Shown piece after piece: positions 4,927-5,038 of a DNA stretch of 5,038 nt. Source of the stretch: an uncultured Robiginitomaculum sp. (GTDB lineage Bacteria > Pseudomonadota > Alphaproteobacteria > Caulobacterales > Maricaulaceae); the NCBI GenBank assembly GCA_938003555.1, contig CALKXN010000312.1, positions 1-5,038 of the forward strand, read 5' to 3'. Below the pieces are notes generated by a model, which saw nothing but the letters and a program-made list of their open reading frames with translations, searched no databases and was not told the DNA's origin. A program made the translations under genes and the position numbers. Each line of letters begins with the position of its first letter. The stretch's first letter is position 1.

Positions 4927-5038
4927 CTTTTGGGGTAGCTGCACGCTTCCCAACAGGAACATGTCTCTCGATACGAGTTGGAATACCACACTCTTGCATA
5001 AGCTACGCATCACCGAACAGATACCTGCCACAGTTTAC

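Larger units (their letters stand above)
4220..5038. other. Gene-poor, palindrome-rich region
   Basis: More than 800 bp upstream of the arsR-alkB operon without a convincing complete gene on either strand. It holds a cluster of GC-rich palindromes (4229-4376), a separate hairpin (4453-4479), a short hairpin (4554-4575), a coding-like remnant on the minus strand (about 4535-4817) and a group of REP-like AGGGAT motifs (about 4791-4926). I see no tRNA, rRNA, integrase or transposase in it. The remaining stretch to the window edge (4930-5038) shows nothing I recognise. Confidence 0.7.

Noticed and set aside
4880..4999. 39-codon minus-strand open frame starting MQECGIPTR
   Set aside because: It runs through the REP-like hairpin at 4907-4926, has no ribosome-binding site and matches no family I know.
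4220..5038. CRISPR array, tRNA or attC integron site
   Set aside because: No regularly spaced repeats, no cloverleaf or terminal CCA pattern, and no attC core sites were seen; the palindromes are irregular in spacing.

Overview
The window looks like a piece of an alphaproteobacterial chromosome. GC content is moderate, the genes are tightly packed, and the right part carries clustered GC-rich palindromes of the kind common between genes in that class. A marine, Hyphomonadales/Maricaulales-like host is my guess from general gene style and repeat type. It is not proven by the sequence.

Layout, left to right. (1) Positions 26-268 (-): a stand-alone 80-aa ParB N-terminal-like domain. (2) Positions 329-991 (+): a fumarylacetoacetate hydrolase (FAH) superfamily enzyme of the FAHD1/fumarylpyruvate hydrolase type, divergent from gene 1. 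(3) Positions 970-1707 (-): a dienelactone-hydrolase-like alpha/beta hydrolase whose 3' end overlaps gene 2 tail to tail by 22 bp. (4) Positions 1820-2560 (+): a lipoprotein with a Q/P-rich linker and a C-terminal LysM domain, divergent from gene 3 across a 112-bp region holding a large inverted repeat. (5) Positions 2562-3749 (-): an integral-membrane AlkB-type alkane 1-monooxygenase with all nine conserved histidines, ending one base away from gene 4. (6) Positions 3746-4153 (-): an ArsR/SmtB-family repressor with a cysteine-rich tail. Its stop overlaps the AlkB start as ATGA, so the two form a translationally coupled operon. (7) Positions 4220-5038: more than 800 bp with no convincing gene, rich in palindromes and REP-like hairpins, with an unresolved coding-like remnant on the minus strand.

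The most informative unit is the arsR-alkB operon. A perfect 9-6-9 inverted repeat lies between a TTGACA -35 box and the arsR start codon, where a repressor would block the promoter. No Shine-Dalgarno precedes that start codon, so the mRNA may be leaderless. A thiol-rich ArsR sensor autoregulating a membrane di-iron hydroxylase differs from the alkane-gene regulators I know best (LuxR/MalT-like AlkS, AraC, GntR and TetR types). Genes 2 and 3 belong to families often met in ring-cleavage catabolism, but they are convergent and not an operon, so a shared pathway is only a possibility.
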